Shown one piece after another: positions 33,283-42,255 of a DNA stretch of 64,000 nt. Source of the stretch: CAILHX01 sp046155285 (GTDB taxonomy: Bacteria; Pseudomonadota; Gammaproteobacteria; Burkholderiales; Methylophilaceae); the NCBI GenBank assembly GCA_046155285.1, contig JBJXEA010000005.1:9426-73425 (forward strand), read 5' to 3'. Position numbers and translations under genes: made by a program. Numbering within the stretch: the first letter of the stretch is position 1; every line of letters starts with the position of its first letter. The notes under the pieces are model-generated. The model had not been told where the DNA came from. It ran no database searches and saw only the letters and a list, made by a program, of their open reading frames with translations.

Positions 33283-34335
33283 TTACTCCGAATCATCCGG
33301 GAAAGAATCTTTATTCACCGCCTTCATCCGCGCTTCTGCTGCGGTGATGGTTTTGGACTTTACTAACTCTAATAAGTTCTGATCCAGCGTTTGCATGCCT
33401 ATGCTTTGGCCAGTTTGGATGGCCGAATACATCTGCGCGATTTTTGCTTCGCGGATGAGATTTCTGATTGCCGGCGTGCCTATCATGATTTCATGCGCCG
33501 CCACGCGGCCTTTGCCGTCGGCGGTTTTGCACAAAGTTTGCGAGATGACGGCGCGCAGCGACTCCGACAGCATCGCGCGCACCATTTCTTTTTCTGCGGC
33601 GGGGAACACGTCCACGATACGGTCTATGGTTTTGGCGGCGGACGAGGTGTGCAGGGTACCGAATACCAAGTGGCCGGTTTCTGCGGCGGTAAGCGCTAAT
33701 CTGATGGTTTCCAAATCGCGCATTTCACCCACCAGAATCACGTCGGGGTCTTCACGCAAGGCTGATCTCAGCGCGGCTGTGAAAGATTCCGTATGCGGAC
33801 CAACTTCGCGCTGGTTGATTAAACATCTTTTGGATTCATGCACGAATTCGATAGGGTCTTCAACGGTCAGGATATGGCCGTATTCTTTTTCGTTGATGAA
33901 GTTGACCATCGCCGCCAGTGTGGTAGATTTACCCGAACCGGTAGGGCCTGTCACCAATACAATACCGCGCGGATTTTGCGCAATTTCCTGAAAAATGGGC
34001 GGGCATTTGAGTTCTTCTAACGATAAAACTTTAGAAGGAATCGTTCGCATCACAGCCCCCGCGCCGCGATTTTGGTTGAAAGCATTCACCCGAAATCGCG
34101 CCAGCCCTTCGACTTCGATGGAAAAGTCGCATTCCAAGTGCTCTGCAAAGGCTTTGCGCTGAATGTCGTTCATGATACCGGTGATCATGTCATGCACGGT
34201 TTCGTGATCCAGCGGCGGCGCGTTGATGCGGCGCACGTCGCCATGCACGCGTATCATCGGCGGCAGGCCAGCGGAAAGATGTAAATCGGAGGCTTTATTG
34301 TTGACAGAAAACGCCAGTAAATCGGTAATATTCAT
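33283..34335 (-). CDS. pilT: Type IV pilus retraction ATPase PilT
   Basis: Hexameric ATPase that drives pilus retraction for twitching and DNA uptake. I start at ATG 34335 (350 residues), where the protein begins MNITDLLAFSVNNKASDLHL, the family N terminus. Walker A is TGPTGSGKSTT, the Asp box and Walker B region LREDPDVILVGEMRDLETI, the His box HLVFGTLHT, and the PilT-specific AIRNLIRE is present. pilU, which normally follows in betaproteobacteria, is absent; nfeD and the SPFH gene follow instead. Confidence 0.95.
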   Translation of the reverse strand: MNITDLLAFSVNNKASDLHLSAGLPPMIRVHGDVRRINAPPLDHETVHDMITGIMNDIQRKAFAEHLECDFSIEVEGLARFRVNAFNQNRGAGAVMRTIPSKVLSLEELKCPPIFQEIAQNPRGIVLVTGPTGSGKSTTLAAMVNFINEKEYGHILTVEDPIEFVHESKRCLINQREVGPHTESFTAALRSALREDPDVILVGEMRDLETIRLALTAAETGHLVFGTLHTSSAAKTIDRIVDVFPAAEKEMVRAMLSESLRAVISQTLCKTADGKGRVAAHEIMIGTPAIRNLIREAKIAQMYSAIQTGQSIGMQTLDQNLLELVKSKTITAAEARMKAVNKDSFPDDSE

Positions 34336-34350
34336 CTTGTTTTCCCATTC

Positions 34351-35064
34351 ATGAATTCTTGCCAGATTATGACCACAATTGCATCGCGCTCGCAAGTCAT
34401 TCTCACCCAAATCGCCGATGTCGTCAGCGCCGCTGGAAGGCGGCCTAATACGGTGACTTTGGTGGCGGTTAGCAAGACGCACCCTAGCACTATGGTGCGT
34501 GAAGCCTATATGGCAGGCTTGGGTGATTTTGGTGAGAATTATGTGCAGGAAGCATTGGAAAAACAGACTGCTTTGGCTGACTTGCCGATTATTTGGCATT
34601 TTATCGGCCCCATCCAGAGCAACAAAACCAAGTCTATCGCCGAAAACTTTGCTTGGGTGCATGGCGTGGAGCGCTTAAAAATCGCCCAGCGTTTATCGGA
34701 TGCGCGGCCTGAACTTTTGCCGTCACTCAATATCTGTCTGCAAGTGAATGTGAGTGGAGAAGCCAGCAAAAGCGGCTGTGCGCCCGAAGAAGTGGCCGCG
34801 TTGGCAAAGGCGGCGGCGTTGTTGCCTCGGTTGAAATTACGCGGTCTGATGGCGATTCCTGAACCTACGACTGACGTTACATTGCAACGCCAGCAGTTTA
34901 GAATGCTGCATGAGTTGATGGGCAAATTAAATGCGGACGGAATGACGCTGGATACCTTGTCTATGGGCATGTCGCACGATTTTGCGGCGGCGATTATGGA
35001 AGGTGCAACGATGGTACGCATAGGCACGGCGATTTTTGGAGAAAGAAACTACAGTGAACATTAG
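34351..35064 (+). CDS. PLP homeostasis protein YggS
   Basis: Single-domain alanine-racemase-fold protein that binds pyridoxal phosphate and keeps PLP and amino-acid pools balanced. 237 residues with LVAVSKTHP (PLP Lys), GENYVQEALEK, WHFIGPIQSNK and SMGMSHDFAAAI, all diagnostic. Start is ATG 34351 or ATG 34369; neither has a clear Shine-Dalgarno. It is divergent from pilT with a 15-base gap and overlaps proC. Confidence 0.94.
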   Translation: MNSCQIMTTIASRSQVILTQIADVVSAAGRRPNTVTLVAVSKTHPSTMVREAYMAGLGDFGENYVQEALEKQTALADLPIIWHFIGPIQSNKTKSIAENFAWVHGVERLKIAQRLSDARPELLPSLNICLQVNVSGEASKSGCAPEEVAALAKAAALLPRLKLRGLMAIPEPTTDVTLQRQQFRMLHELMGKLNADGMTLDTLSMGMSHDFAAAIMEGATMVRIGTAIFGERNYSEH

Positions 35065-35863
35065 CTTTATCGGCGGCGGCAACATGGCGCGTGCCTTAAT
35101 TATCGGCCTGCTGGATAAGGGTGTCGCGCCAGCTAGCATCAGTGTGGTGGAGCTGGATGCTGCCAAACGTCAGCAATTGAGCCAGGAATTTGGCATTACG
35201 ACGAGTGAGCAACTGGCGATGGCCGCCGATGCTGACGTGATTGTGCTCGCCATCAAGCCGCAGCAAATGCGCGACGTGGCGATATTCTTGAGCAGTTTGT
35301 TGCGGAATCAGCTCATTGTTTCCATCGCTGCGGGCATTCGCACTGCTGATCTCATTCGCTGGTTGGGCGGCTACGGCGCGGTGGTTCGTGTCATGCCCAA
35401 TACTCCGGCGCAAGTGCAGATGGGCGTTTCGGCGCTTTATCCTGCACCTGCCACCACGGCGCAACAACGCCAACAAGCGGCGGAATTGTTGATGGCCGTT
35501 GGTACTTGCGTGTGGCTGGAATCTGAAGATCAAATGGACGCGGTCACCGCGATTTCTGGCAGCGGCCCAGCCTATATGTTTTATTTTCTGGAAGCCATGC
35601 AGCAAGCGGGTAGTGAGCTGGGTTTGCAGGCCGAACAAGTACGGATTCTGGCCTTGCAAACCATGCAGGGTGCGGCCAAGCTGGCGGCTGGTAGCCAAGA
35701 AGAATTCGCCACCTTGAGAGCGCAAGTCACCTCCAAAGGCGGTACCACGGAGCAGGCGATTCTCAGCATGGAAGCCGCCGAAATTAAACACAACATCATT
35801 CGCGCCATACATGCCGCCGCGGCACGTTCAGCCGAGCTTGGTGATATTTTAGGGAAAGATTAA
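35054..35863 (+). CDS. proC: Pyrroline-5-carboxylate reductase
   Basis: Last step of proline synthesis. From GTG 35054 the 269-residue protein begins with the NAD(P) loop ISFIGGGNMARA, as expected; TTG 35036 would add six residues. VIVLAIKPQQM, RVMPNTPAQV and ITSISGSGPAY-like AISGSGPAYMFYF are typical. It overlaps the yggS end and is followed at zero distance by yggT: the standard yggS-proC-yggT operon. Confidence 0.95.
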   Translation: MNISFIGGGNMARALIIGLLDKGVAPASISVVELDAAKRQQLSQEFGITTSEQLAMAADADVIVLAIKPQQMRDVAIFLSSLLRNQLIVSIAAGIRTADLIRWLGGYGAVVRVMPNTPAQVQMGVSALYPAPATTAQQRQQAAELLMAVGTCVWLESEDQMDAVTAISGSGPAYMFYFLEAMQQAGSELGLQAEQVRILALQTMQGAAKLAAGSQEEFATLRAQVTSKGGTTEQAILSMEAAEIKHNIIRAIHAAAARSAELGDILGKD

Positions 35864-36436
35864 ATGATAGAAGCCGCAGACTTTTTACTCGATACCGTGC
35901 TGGGCTTATTCACGCTGGCGGCGCTGCTGCGCTTTTATTTGCAATGGACGCGAGCGCCTTACCAAAACCCAGTGTCGCAAACCGTGGTGGCAGTTACCGA
36001 TTTTGCTGTGAAACCATTGCGGCGCGTGGTGCCTTCGTGGTCGGGCTTGGATTTGTCCACGCTGGTGCTGGCTTTTTTCGCTCAACTGCTACTGCAAATC
36101 GCCACCTTATTTCTACGCGGCTACCCCATTTTGGTCGCCACCGCACCTGCGTATTTGGCGATTGTGGGGCTGACCATCGTCGCCCTACTGCGCTTGTCGG
36201 TTTATATCTTTATGTACGCTGTGGTGATACAAGCCTTGATTAGCTGGGTCAACCCCTATACGCCGCTAGCGCCAGTATTGGACAGCTTGACACGTCCATT
36301 GCTCAACCCTTTGCGCCGCCGCATCAGCAGCGCCAGCGGCATAGATTTCACCCCGCTGATTGTGCTGATCGGTGCGCAGTTATTGCTGATGCTGATTGTG
36401 CTGCCTGTCACGCGTTATTTGAGTTTGATGCTTTGA
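35864..36436 (+). CDS. YggT family integral membrane protein
   Basis: 190 residues made of two YggT repeats, each with paired helices and the conserved RFYLQWTRAPYQNPVSQ and VIQALISWVNPYTPLAPVL segments. Linked to osmotic-shock tolerance and cell-division/shape proteins in other bacteria, mechanism unclear. The ATG follows the proC stop directly. Confidence 0.92.
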   Translation: MIEAADFLLDTVLGLFTLAALLRFYLQWTRAPYQNPVSQTVVAVTDFAVKPLRRVVPSWSGLDLSTLVLAFFAQLLLQIATLFLRGYPILVATAPAYLAIVGLTIVALLRLSVYIFMYAVVIQALISWVNPYTPLAPVLDSLTRPLLNPLRRRISSASGIDFTPLIVLIGAQLLLMLIVLPVTRYLSLML

Positions 36437-36660
36437 GTAAAAGGTGAGGAAGCTGTAAGCATCCCGCGAGAATTAAGATTAAATTTCTATTTTTTCAATC
36501 AGTTAAAATCAGTGGAGTCTGGGCTAAAGCAATTGATTCTGCTTCGCTGCTTACAGTATGCTAACTATCCAGCCTGTTAACATTGATACTGCGACTTTGC
36601 GCCAAGGCTTTAAAGGCAAGTCTCATCTGCTTAATGACTAGCGAAGTACGCGCTAACACG

Positions 36661-37272
36661 TCAATTACCGTTGAAAATAACCTCGCGCGACTTGAGCAGT
36701 TCCACCACTTTTTCAACACATTCTTCCAAAGGTAACCCCCCCGTGTCCAGCGCCAACTCAGGCGCTTCCGGCGCTTCATAAGGCGATGAAATTCCGGTGA
36801 AGTCTTTAATTTCTCCGGCGCGAGCTTTGGCGTACAAGCCTTTCACATCGCGCTGTTCGCAGATTTCCAGCGAGCAGTGGCAGTAGATTTCCAGAAAATC
36901 CCCGCCATCCACCAATGCTCGCACTTTGGCGCGGTCAGCGCGGAACGGGGAGATGAAGGCGGTGAGCGCGATGGTGCCGGCTTCGATGAACAGTTTGGAC
37001 ATTTCGCCGATGCGCCGAATATTTTCGGTGCGATGTTCGGCGGAAAAACTCAAGTCTGCACATAAACCATGTCGCACGTTGTCGCCATCGAACACAAAGG
37101 TGCGGCAACCTAGCTCATGCAAGCGACCTTCTACGGCGTGCGCCAAGGTGGATTTGCCTGCGCCGGAGAGGCCAGTGAACCAGAGGATGACGCTGTTGTG
37201 ACCATTTTGCTTGGCGCGGTCTTGGCGATTGACCAGCGACTGGTGCCAGCGGATGTTGTTTTCGGATGTCAT
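36661..37272 (-). CDS. cysC: Adenylylsulfate kinase
   Basis: Phosphorylates APS to PAPS in sulfate assimilation or sulfated-polymer synthesis. 203 residues with Walker A WFTGLSGAGKSTLAHAVE (about 31-48), DGDNVRHGLCADLSFS and FISPFRADR. It is not fused to CysN and no cysD/N/H lie here, so it may serve PAPS-dependent sulfation. It diverges from nudB with a 37-base gap. Confidence 0.95.
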   Translation of the reverse strand: MTSENNIRWHQSLVNRQDRAKQNGHNSVILWFTGLSGAGKSTLAHAVEGRLHELGCRTFVFDGDNVRHGLCADLSFSAEHRTENIRRIGEMSKLFIEAGTIALTAFISPFRADRAKVRALVDGGDFLEIYCHCSLEICEQRDVKGLYAKARAGEIKDFTGISSPYEAPEAPELALDTGGLPLEECVEKVVELLKSREVIFNGN

Positions 37273-37309
37273 AATCGCGATTGTAGCAGTGCTCTGTTAC
37301 AGTAGCTTT

Positions 37310-37759
37310 ATGCAATATAAAACACCCATCTCCGTCCTCGTCCTCATCCACACTCCCGACATGCAAGTGCTGCTGCTGGAACGTGCGGATAAAGTCGGGT
37401 TCTGGCAGTCGGTCACCGGCAGTTTGGAAGGCGATGAAACCCCGCGGCAGGCGGCTATGCGCGAAGTTTATGAAGAAGCTGGCTTGGATGTGTCTCAATA
37501 TAAACTCACCGATTGGCAGCTTTCCCACGTTTACGAGATTTACCCGCATTGGCGGCATCGCTACGCGCCCGAAGTGACGCAAAATACCGAGCATATTTTT
37601 GGACTGGAATTAGCTGAACAATGTGCGGTCAAACTTAGCGCAGATGAGCATGTGCGCTATGAATGGCTGGATTGGCGGGCGGCGGCGGTTAAGGTGTTTT
37701 CTTGGACGAATGTCGAAGCGATTCGCGCATTGGGCAAACGTAGGGAATTAGTGTTGTAA
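37310..37759 (+). CDS. nudB: Dihydroneopterin triphosphate diphosphatase (Nudix)
   Basis: 149 residues from ATG 37310; the longer open frame upstream overlaps cysC and lacks homology. The Nudix box is complete: GSLEGDETPRQAAMREV, then YEEAGL (about 44-66). NudB removes pyrophosphate from dihydroneopterin triphosphate in folate synthesis; the PHWRHRYAP segment is typical of this subgroup. Precedes nadA by 26 bases. Confidence 0.9.
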   Translation: MQYKTPISVLVLIHTPDMQVLLLERADKVGFWQSVTGSLEGDETPRQAAMREVYEEAGLDVSQYKLTDWQLSHVYEIYPHWRHRYAPEVTQNTEHIFGLELAEQCAVKLSADEHVRYEWLDWRAAAVKVFSWTNVEAIRALGKRRELVL

Positions 37760-37785
37760 AATAGCGGCAGAAAGAAGGTCACATC

Positions 37786-38883
37786 ATGAATGCAATCCCC
37801 ATCAAATTTGAGCGTTTCCAAGCGGCGGAAGACGATTTCTGCCAGGAGCGCATCCTCGCGGCCAAAGAAAAACTAGGCGAGCGGCTGGTCATCCTCGGCC
37901 ATCACTATCAGCAAGAAGGCGTATATCGCCATTCTCACCACACCGGCGATTCGCTCAAACTTTCGCGTGCCGCTGCGGATTGTGATGCGGAGTTCATCGT
38001 GTTTTTGGGCGTGCATTTCATGGCCGAAGTCGCCGATATTTTGTCGCACCCTGACCAAATCGCGATTCTGCCCGATCTCGCCGCAGGCTGCTCTATGGCG
38101 GATATGGCGAATCTTTCCAAGGTGGAACGCTGCCGCCGCGAGCTGGCTGAACATTATGACTTCGATGCAGTGTTCACCCCCGTTACCTACATCAATTCCG
38201 CCGCCGACCTGAAAGCCTTTTGTGGCGAGCATGGCGGCATCGTCTGCACTTCCACCAACGCACCGAACATTTTGCAATGGTCATTCAAGCAGCGCGAAAA
38301 AGTGTTGTTCTTCCCTGACCAGCATCTAGGCCGCTGGACGGGCCACAAGATGGGCATTCCCTTGGATGAAATGGTGGTGTGGGATCCCGATCAAGAAATG
38401 GGCGGGCTGACCAAAGCACAAATAGACAAAGCGAAAATTTTGCTGTGGAAAGGCCACTGTTCCGTGCATCAAATGTTCCAGCCGCAGCACATCACCAAGT
38501 TCCGTGAGCAATATCCTGAAGGTAAAGTGATTTCGCATCCAGAGTCGCCATTTGAAGTGTGCCGTTTGTCGGATGAAGTGGGTTCTACCGAATTTATTTT
38601 GAAAACCGTGGCCGCCTCTCCCGCAGGGACACGCTGGCTGGTTGGCACAGAGCTTAATTTGGTGAACCGCTTGGCAGAAAACATGAAGCCGGAGGGCAAA
38701 GTGGTCTCGTTCATGTCGCCGCTCATCTGCGAATGTTCGACCATGGCACGCATAGACCCGCAGCACTTGGCCTGGACATTGGAAAATTTGGTCGAGGGCA
38801 ACGTGGTTAATCGCATCCACGTTGAGCCGCAAGAAGCCGAGCTAGCCAAACTGGCGCTGGATCGTATGCTGCAAGCCTCATAA
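37786..38883 (+). CDS. nadA: Quinolinate synthase A
   Basis: Condenses iminoaspartate with dihydroxyacetone phosphate to quinolinate for NAD. 365 residues with the three 4Fe-4S cysteines in DLAAGCSMADMA, GGIVCTSTNAPN and LICECSTMARI, plus the GHHYQQEGVY substrate motif at the start. Length normal. Confidence 0.96.
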   Translation: MNAIPIKFERFQAAEDDFCQERILAAKEKLGERLVILGHHYQQEGVYRHSHHTGDSLKLSRAAADCDAEFIVFLGVHFMAEVADILSHPDQIAILPDLAAGCSMADMANLSKVERCRRELAEHYDFDAVFTPVTYINSAADLKAFCGEHGGIVCTSTNAPNILQWSFKQREKVLFFPDQHLGRWTGHKMGIPLDEMVVWDPDQEMGGLTKAQIDKAKILLWKGHCSVHQMFQPQHITKFREQYPEGKVISHPESPFEVCRLSDEVGSTEFILKTVAASPAGTRWLVGTELNLVNRLAENMKPEGKVVSFMSPLICECSTMARIDPQHLAWTLENLVEGNVVNRIHVEPQEAELAKLALDRMLQAS

Positions 38884-38888
38884 GGCAC

Positions 38889-39623
38889 GTGTCTCGAACC
38901 TTACACATTGCCACCCTCAACATCCACAAAGGCGTGATGGGGTTCAATGCGCGAATGTCGCTACACCGTCAACGCGACCTGATACGCCGCACCCACGCCG
39001 ACATCGTGTTTTTGCAGGAAGTCTGTGGCAAACAAACGCAGCGCCAACATTTAGATACGCAGCACGAATTCCTCGCCGATTCCATTTGGCAAGATTTCGC
39101 CTATGGCAAAAATGCGATTACCGCTGCCGGACATCACGGCAATGCCATTCTCTCTAAATTTCCCATAAGCAAATGGGAAAACGAAGACATCTCCGCCCAC
39201 CGCACCGAGCAACGTGGCATGTTGCACTGTGAAATCGCTATTCCCGACTGGGCGCAGCCTTTGCACTGTATTTGCGTGCATCTCGGCTTGTTTTCGCATT
39301 GGCGTAGCCGTCAATTACTCGCCCTGCGCGAGCGTATTGAAGCGCTGGTGCCGAGCGATGCGCCACTGATTATTGCCGGAGATTTCAACGATTGGCGCAT
39401 GCGTGCCGGACACATTCTGCAACAGGGGTTACACCTCAGAGAAGTGTTCGAGCACAGCGTCGGCAAGCCTGCACGCAGCTATCCGGCGATCTTGCCGATG
39501 TTTCGTTTGGATCGCATCTACACCCGTGGTTTTCATATTCAGCACAGCGCGGTGCATGGCGGCGGAGCATTTTCCAGAGTGTCGGATCACGCCGCGCTTT
39601 TGGCCACGTTGACGAAGTTATGA
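38889..39623 (+). CDS. Endonuclease/exonuclease/phosphatase family protein (YbhP-like)
   Basis: 244-residue EEP-fold enzyme: ATLNIHKGV (metal Asn/His), FLQEVCGK (metal Glu), IIAGDFNDWR and SDHAALLATL (catalytic Asp-His). The stop overlaps the clsB ATG (ATGA), the same pairing as E. coli ybhP-clsB, so a phospholipid or phosphodiester substrate is likely. GTG start at 38889, five bases after nadA. Confidence 0.9.
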   Translation: MSRTLHIATLNIHKGVMGFNARMSLHRQRDLIRRTHADIVFLQEVCGKQTQRQHLDTQHEFLADSIWQDFAYGKNAITAAGHHGNAILSKFPISKWENEDISAHRTEQRGMLHCEIAIPDWAQPLHCICVHLGLFSHWRSRQLLALRERIEALVPSDAPLIIAGDFNDWRMRAGHILQQGLHLREVFEHSVGKPARSYPAILPMFRLDRIYTRGFHIQHSAVHGGGAFSRVSDHAALLATLTKL

Positions 39624-40768
39624 CAAGATTTATTTCGGGCAATCAAGTCACCTTGCTGCGTAACGGCGCAGAATATTTCCCTGCGCTAGAAGCGGCCATA
39701 GACGAGGCGCTTAGCGAAATTCACCTGCAAACCTACATCTTTGAAGATGACGCTGTTGGCAAACATATCGCCGCAGCACTAGCACGGGCGGCGATACGTG
39801 GGGTTTCTGTCTACCTGTTACTCGATGGATTCGGCTGCAAAGACACACCAAAGAAATTGCGGGATAACCTGCGTGAAAGCGGTGTTGAAGTGCTTATCTA
39901 CCGCCAGAAAATCTCACCGTGGACATTCAAACGCAATCGCCTACGCCGCCAACATCGCAAAGTCGCGGTGATAGACGGCGCAGTGGCTTTTGTTGGCGGC
40001 ATCAACATCATAGACGACATGAATGTGCCGGATCACACCCCACCCAGAATTGATTATGCAGTGCGGGTAGAAGGCTTGCTGTTGCTGCAAATCACCGCAA
40101 GCACTAGGCGGCTTTGGCGACATTTAGCTTGGCTACATTTGCACAAGAAAACACCAGAACCCACCTTCAAATACCATAGCGCGGGTGACGTTAAAGCCGC
40201 CTATGTGGTGCGTGACAACGCCCTGCACCGCCGCGACATCGAATCCGCCTACCTCACCGCGATTCGCCACGCTCATCAGGAAATTATCATCTGCCACGCC
40301 TATTTTCTACCCGGCATCCGTTTTCGCCGTGAACTCATTCGTGCTGCAAAACGTGGCGTGCGCGTGGTTATTCTGCTGCAAGCGCGGGTGGAATTCTGGC
40401 TGATTAACCATGCCACGCGGGCACTTTATGGCAACTTGCTTGATGCCGGAATCGAAATCCACGAATATCACAAAAGCCTGATGCACTCCAAAGTCGCCGT
40501 CATAGACCGCCACTGGGCTACCGTAGGCTCCTCTAACATAGACCCGTTCAGCCTTTTCCTGTCGCGCGAAGCCAACGTGGTGGTGGATAACAGCGATTTC
40601 GCCTCGCGGCTGCATGAGGATATGCATTTCGCCATAACCAATAACGCAAAACAAGTCAGCGCCAAGGATTGGGCGCATAGCAGCGCTCTGCAACGTGGTT
40701 TAGCGTGGGTGAGCTACGGCCTGATACGTTTACTGATGGGGCTGGTAGGCATCAACGGCAAGGACTAG
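39620..40768 (+). CDS. clsB: Cardiolipin synthase B (phospholipase D family)
   Basis: 382 residues from ATG 39620 at the ATGA overlap. Two HKD motifs, HRKVAVIDGAVAFVGG (near 112) and HSKVAVIDRHWATVGSSNID (near 292), define the phospholipase D fold. ClsB-type enzymes make cardiolipin from phosphatidylglycerol (and phosphatidylethanolamine in some). C-terminal hydrophobic stretch LIRLLMGLVG may touch the membrane. Confidence 0.93.
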   Translation: MTRFISGNQVTLLRNGAEYFPALEAAIDEALSEIHLQTYIFEDDAVGKHIAAALARAAIRGVSVYLLLDGFGCKDTPKKLRDNLRESGVEVLIYRQKISPWTFKRNRLRRQHRKVAVIDGAVAFVGGINIIDDMNVPDHTPPRIDYAVRVEGLLLLQITASTRRLWRHLAWLHLHKKTPEPTFKYHSAGDVKAAYVVRDNALHRRDIESAYLTAIRHAHQEIIICHAYFLPGIRFRRELIRAAKRGVRVVILLQARVEFWLINHATRALYGNLLDAGIEIHEYHKSLMHSKVAVIDRHWATVGSSNIDPFSLFLSREANVVVDNSDFASRLHEDMHFAITNNAKQVSAKDWAHSSALQRGLAWVSYGLIRLLMGLVGINGKD

Positions 40769-40794
40769 ATTTTGTTAAAGACCAGCGCTATAAA

Positions 40795-40823
40795 TTGCCG
40801 CAACCAGCACAACCCTTTATAAT
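40795..40823 (+). promoter_or_regulatory. Promoter of tRNA-Thr
   Basis: TTGCCG (40795-40800), 17-base spacer and a perfect TATAAT (40818-40823), ending 12 bases before the mature tRNA; the discriminator is C-rich. Confidence 0.8.
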
Positions 40824-40835
40824 CCGCACCCTTAA

Positions 40836-40911
40836 GCCGCTTTAGCTCAGTTGGTAGAGCAGTTCATTCGTAATGAAAAGGTCGCCAGTTCGATTCCGGC
40901 AAGCGGCACCA
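40836..40911 (+). tRNA. tRNA-Thr (CGT)
   Basis: Full cloverleaf: acceptor GCCGCTT/AAGCGGC, anticodon loop TTCGTAA (anticodon CGT, reads ACG), TTCGATT T loop and an encoded CCA. It marks the left edge of the defence-type island. Confidence 0.98.
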
Positions 40912-40916
40912 GTAAC

Positions 40917-40950
40917 AAAAAGGCTAGATGCTCGCATCTAGCCTTTTATA
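40917..40950 (+). terminator. Intrinsic terminator after tRNA-Thr
   Basis: AAAAAGGCTAGATG, loop CTCG, CATCTAGCCTTTT followed by ATATTTT. Confidence 0.92.
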
Positions 40951-41136
40951 TTTTAGTATCCGGCAATACAGCTAGGCCTATTGAGGTGCGAGCTCAAATG
41001 TACTAACATTCGCACCTGACGGGTAAATCCTGTTACGTTCCTTAGGTGTTTCCTTCCATCGGTTGGCAATAAGCCTTAGGGGTTGAGCGCAACAGGGACT
41101 GTTAACTCGCTGTTTATTAAGTCGTTACTTCGTGTG

Positions 41137-41158
41137 TTTACTATCAAGTCATAGTAAA
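41137..41158. promoter_or_regulatory. Palindromic operator candidate before the Panacea-domain gene
   Basis: TTTACTAT-CAAGTC-ATAGTAAA is a perfect 8-base inverted repeat 25 bases before the ATG, in an otherwise gene-free 230-base gap. It is the sort of site a toxin-antitoxin repressor would bind. Only AAGGAAA, rather far upstream, offers a ribosome site. Confidence 0.5.
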
Positions 41159-41183
41159 TTACAAAGGAAAACGCACTACACTT

Positions 41184-41795
41184 ATGCAAAACATTAGCAC
41201 CACCACCTCGCGCCACAAGCTCATTAACGCCATCGTTTTTTTTGCATCTAATACCAAATTTTGCGGCAAGATCAAACTCTTCAAGTTATTGTATTTGATG
41301 GACTTTGAACATTTTAGCCAAACGGGTAAAAGCATTACTGGCTTTGAATATCAAGCTTGGAAGTTTGGCCCTGTCCCCACGGATCTCATGGAAGAGTGGG
41401 AAGAATTGAATGCTGACTTAGCTCAAGCCGTACGCATAGTAGAAGAGAAGGTGATTGACTACGAACGGCAAGCGGTTAAGGTAAATGACGGCGTGGTATT
41501 TGATGATACGTTTTTTAGCCCACGCCAACTCGCTATCATGCAAGCACTAGCAGAGAAATACAGCAAAACCTACTCCCCTAAAATGATTGATGTTGTGCAT
41601 GAGCAAAATGGCGCATGGGATAAGATTTGGCAAAATGGGCGAGGCTCACGCAAACCCATTCCTTACGCCCTTGCTTTAGCTGACAACACAAGTAACCGAG
41701 ATGCGCTGATTGAAATTGGCGCACAGCAACACATGTACCAAGCAGCACTTTTAGCCGCACGTCAAACTACCAATCAATACTCCGCCGAATACTAA
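41184..41795 (+). CDS. Panacea (DUF4065/SocA-like) antitoxin-domain protein
   Basis: 203 residues. The Panacea core runs from about 10 to 165: INAIVFFA, KIKLFKLLYLMDFEHF, GFEYQAWKFGPVP and, later, TYSPKMIDVVHEQNGAW. Panacea proteins neutralise many unrelated toxins (PanAT systems) or act as proteolysis adaptors (SocA). The next gene starts on the base after its stop, so the two are almost surely co-translated. AT-richer than the flanks and lying between two tRNA genes, it looks acquired. Confidence 0.82.
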   Translation: MQNISTTTSRHKLINAIVFFASNTKFCGKIKLFKLLYLMDFEHFSQTGKSITGFEYQAWKFGPVPTDLMEEWEELNADLAQAVRIVEEKVIDYERQAVKVNDGVVFDDTFFSPRQLAIMQALAEKYSKTYSPKMIDVVHEQNGAWDKIWQNGRGSRKPIPYALALADNTSNRDALIEIGAQQHMYQAALLAARQTTNQYSAEY

Positions 41796-42245
41796 ATGTC
41801 ACACCTAGCAGCCGCAGGCCAAATTTGGCGGGACGATTGCTATTATCTTGATGCCCAAGGCAGTTGCCAACGCAAGTACCTACTCATACTCGCGCTGGAT
41901 ATTCAATATGGTGACTGCGTAACCGTCGTTTTTACCTCACAACCCCACGGCCTCCCAGAAAGCCCCGCCTGCTACATAGGCCATCCACGTTCTGGCTATT
42001 TTCTAGGTGTTCTAGGAGACACATTCAACAAACCAACTTGGGTAGACTTTAATAGCTTACAAACGCTAGATAGTGACGATCTAAAACTACACCTCGAATC
42101 AGGTAGAAAAACGCTACTCTCGCAAACCCTCACGCCCAGTCAATTCTGCGCCGTGCTCAGATGCATCATGCAAATTCAGGATGACATCAGCCTACGCGAA
42201 TATCGTTGGCTAAGTGATACGGCGGCTGCGCTGAAATGTCCTTGA
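41796..42245 (+). CDS. Unrecognised protein, candidate toxin partner of the Panacea gene
   Basis: 149 residues with no family I can name with certainty. The start GQIWRDDCYYLDAQGS followed by RKYLLILAL and VTVVFTS, and later KPTWVDFNSLQTLD, recalls the SH3-like fold of PemK/MazF RNases (G-x-I-W near the N terminus, a strand ending in TS, then a P-x-WV segment), but the usual arginine is not obvious. There is no signal or membrane segment. A stop-start junction (TAAATG) ties it to the upstream antitoxin-like gene. Toxin function is inferred from context. Confidence 0.6.
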   Translation: MSHLAAAGQIWRDDCYYLDAQGSCQRKYLLILALDIQYGDCVTVVFTSQPHGLPESPACYIGHPRSGYFLGVLGDTFNKPTWVDFNSLQTLDSDDLKLHLESGRKTLLSQTLTPSQFCAVLRCIMQIQDDISLREYRWLSDTAAALKCP

Positions 42246-42255
42246 TAGCAAAAGT

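Noticed and set aside
34336..34662. N-terminal extension of PilT
   Set aside because: It is antisense to yggS; the family N terminus is at ATG 34335.
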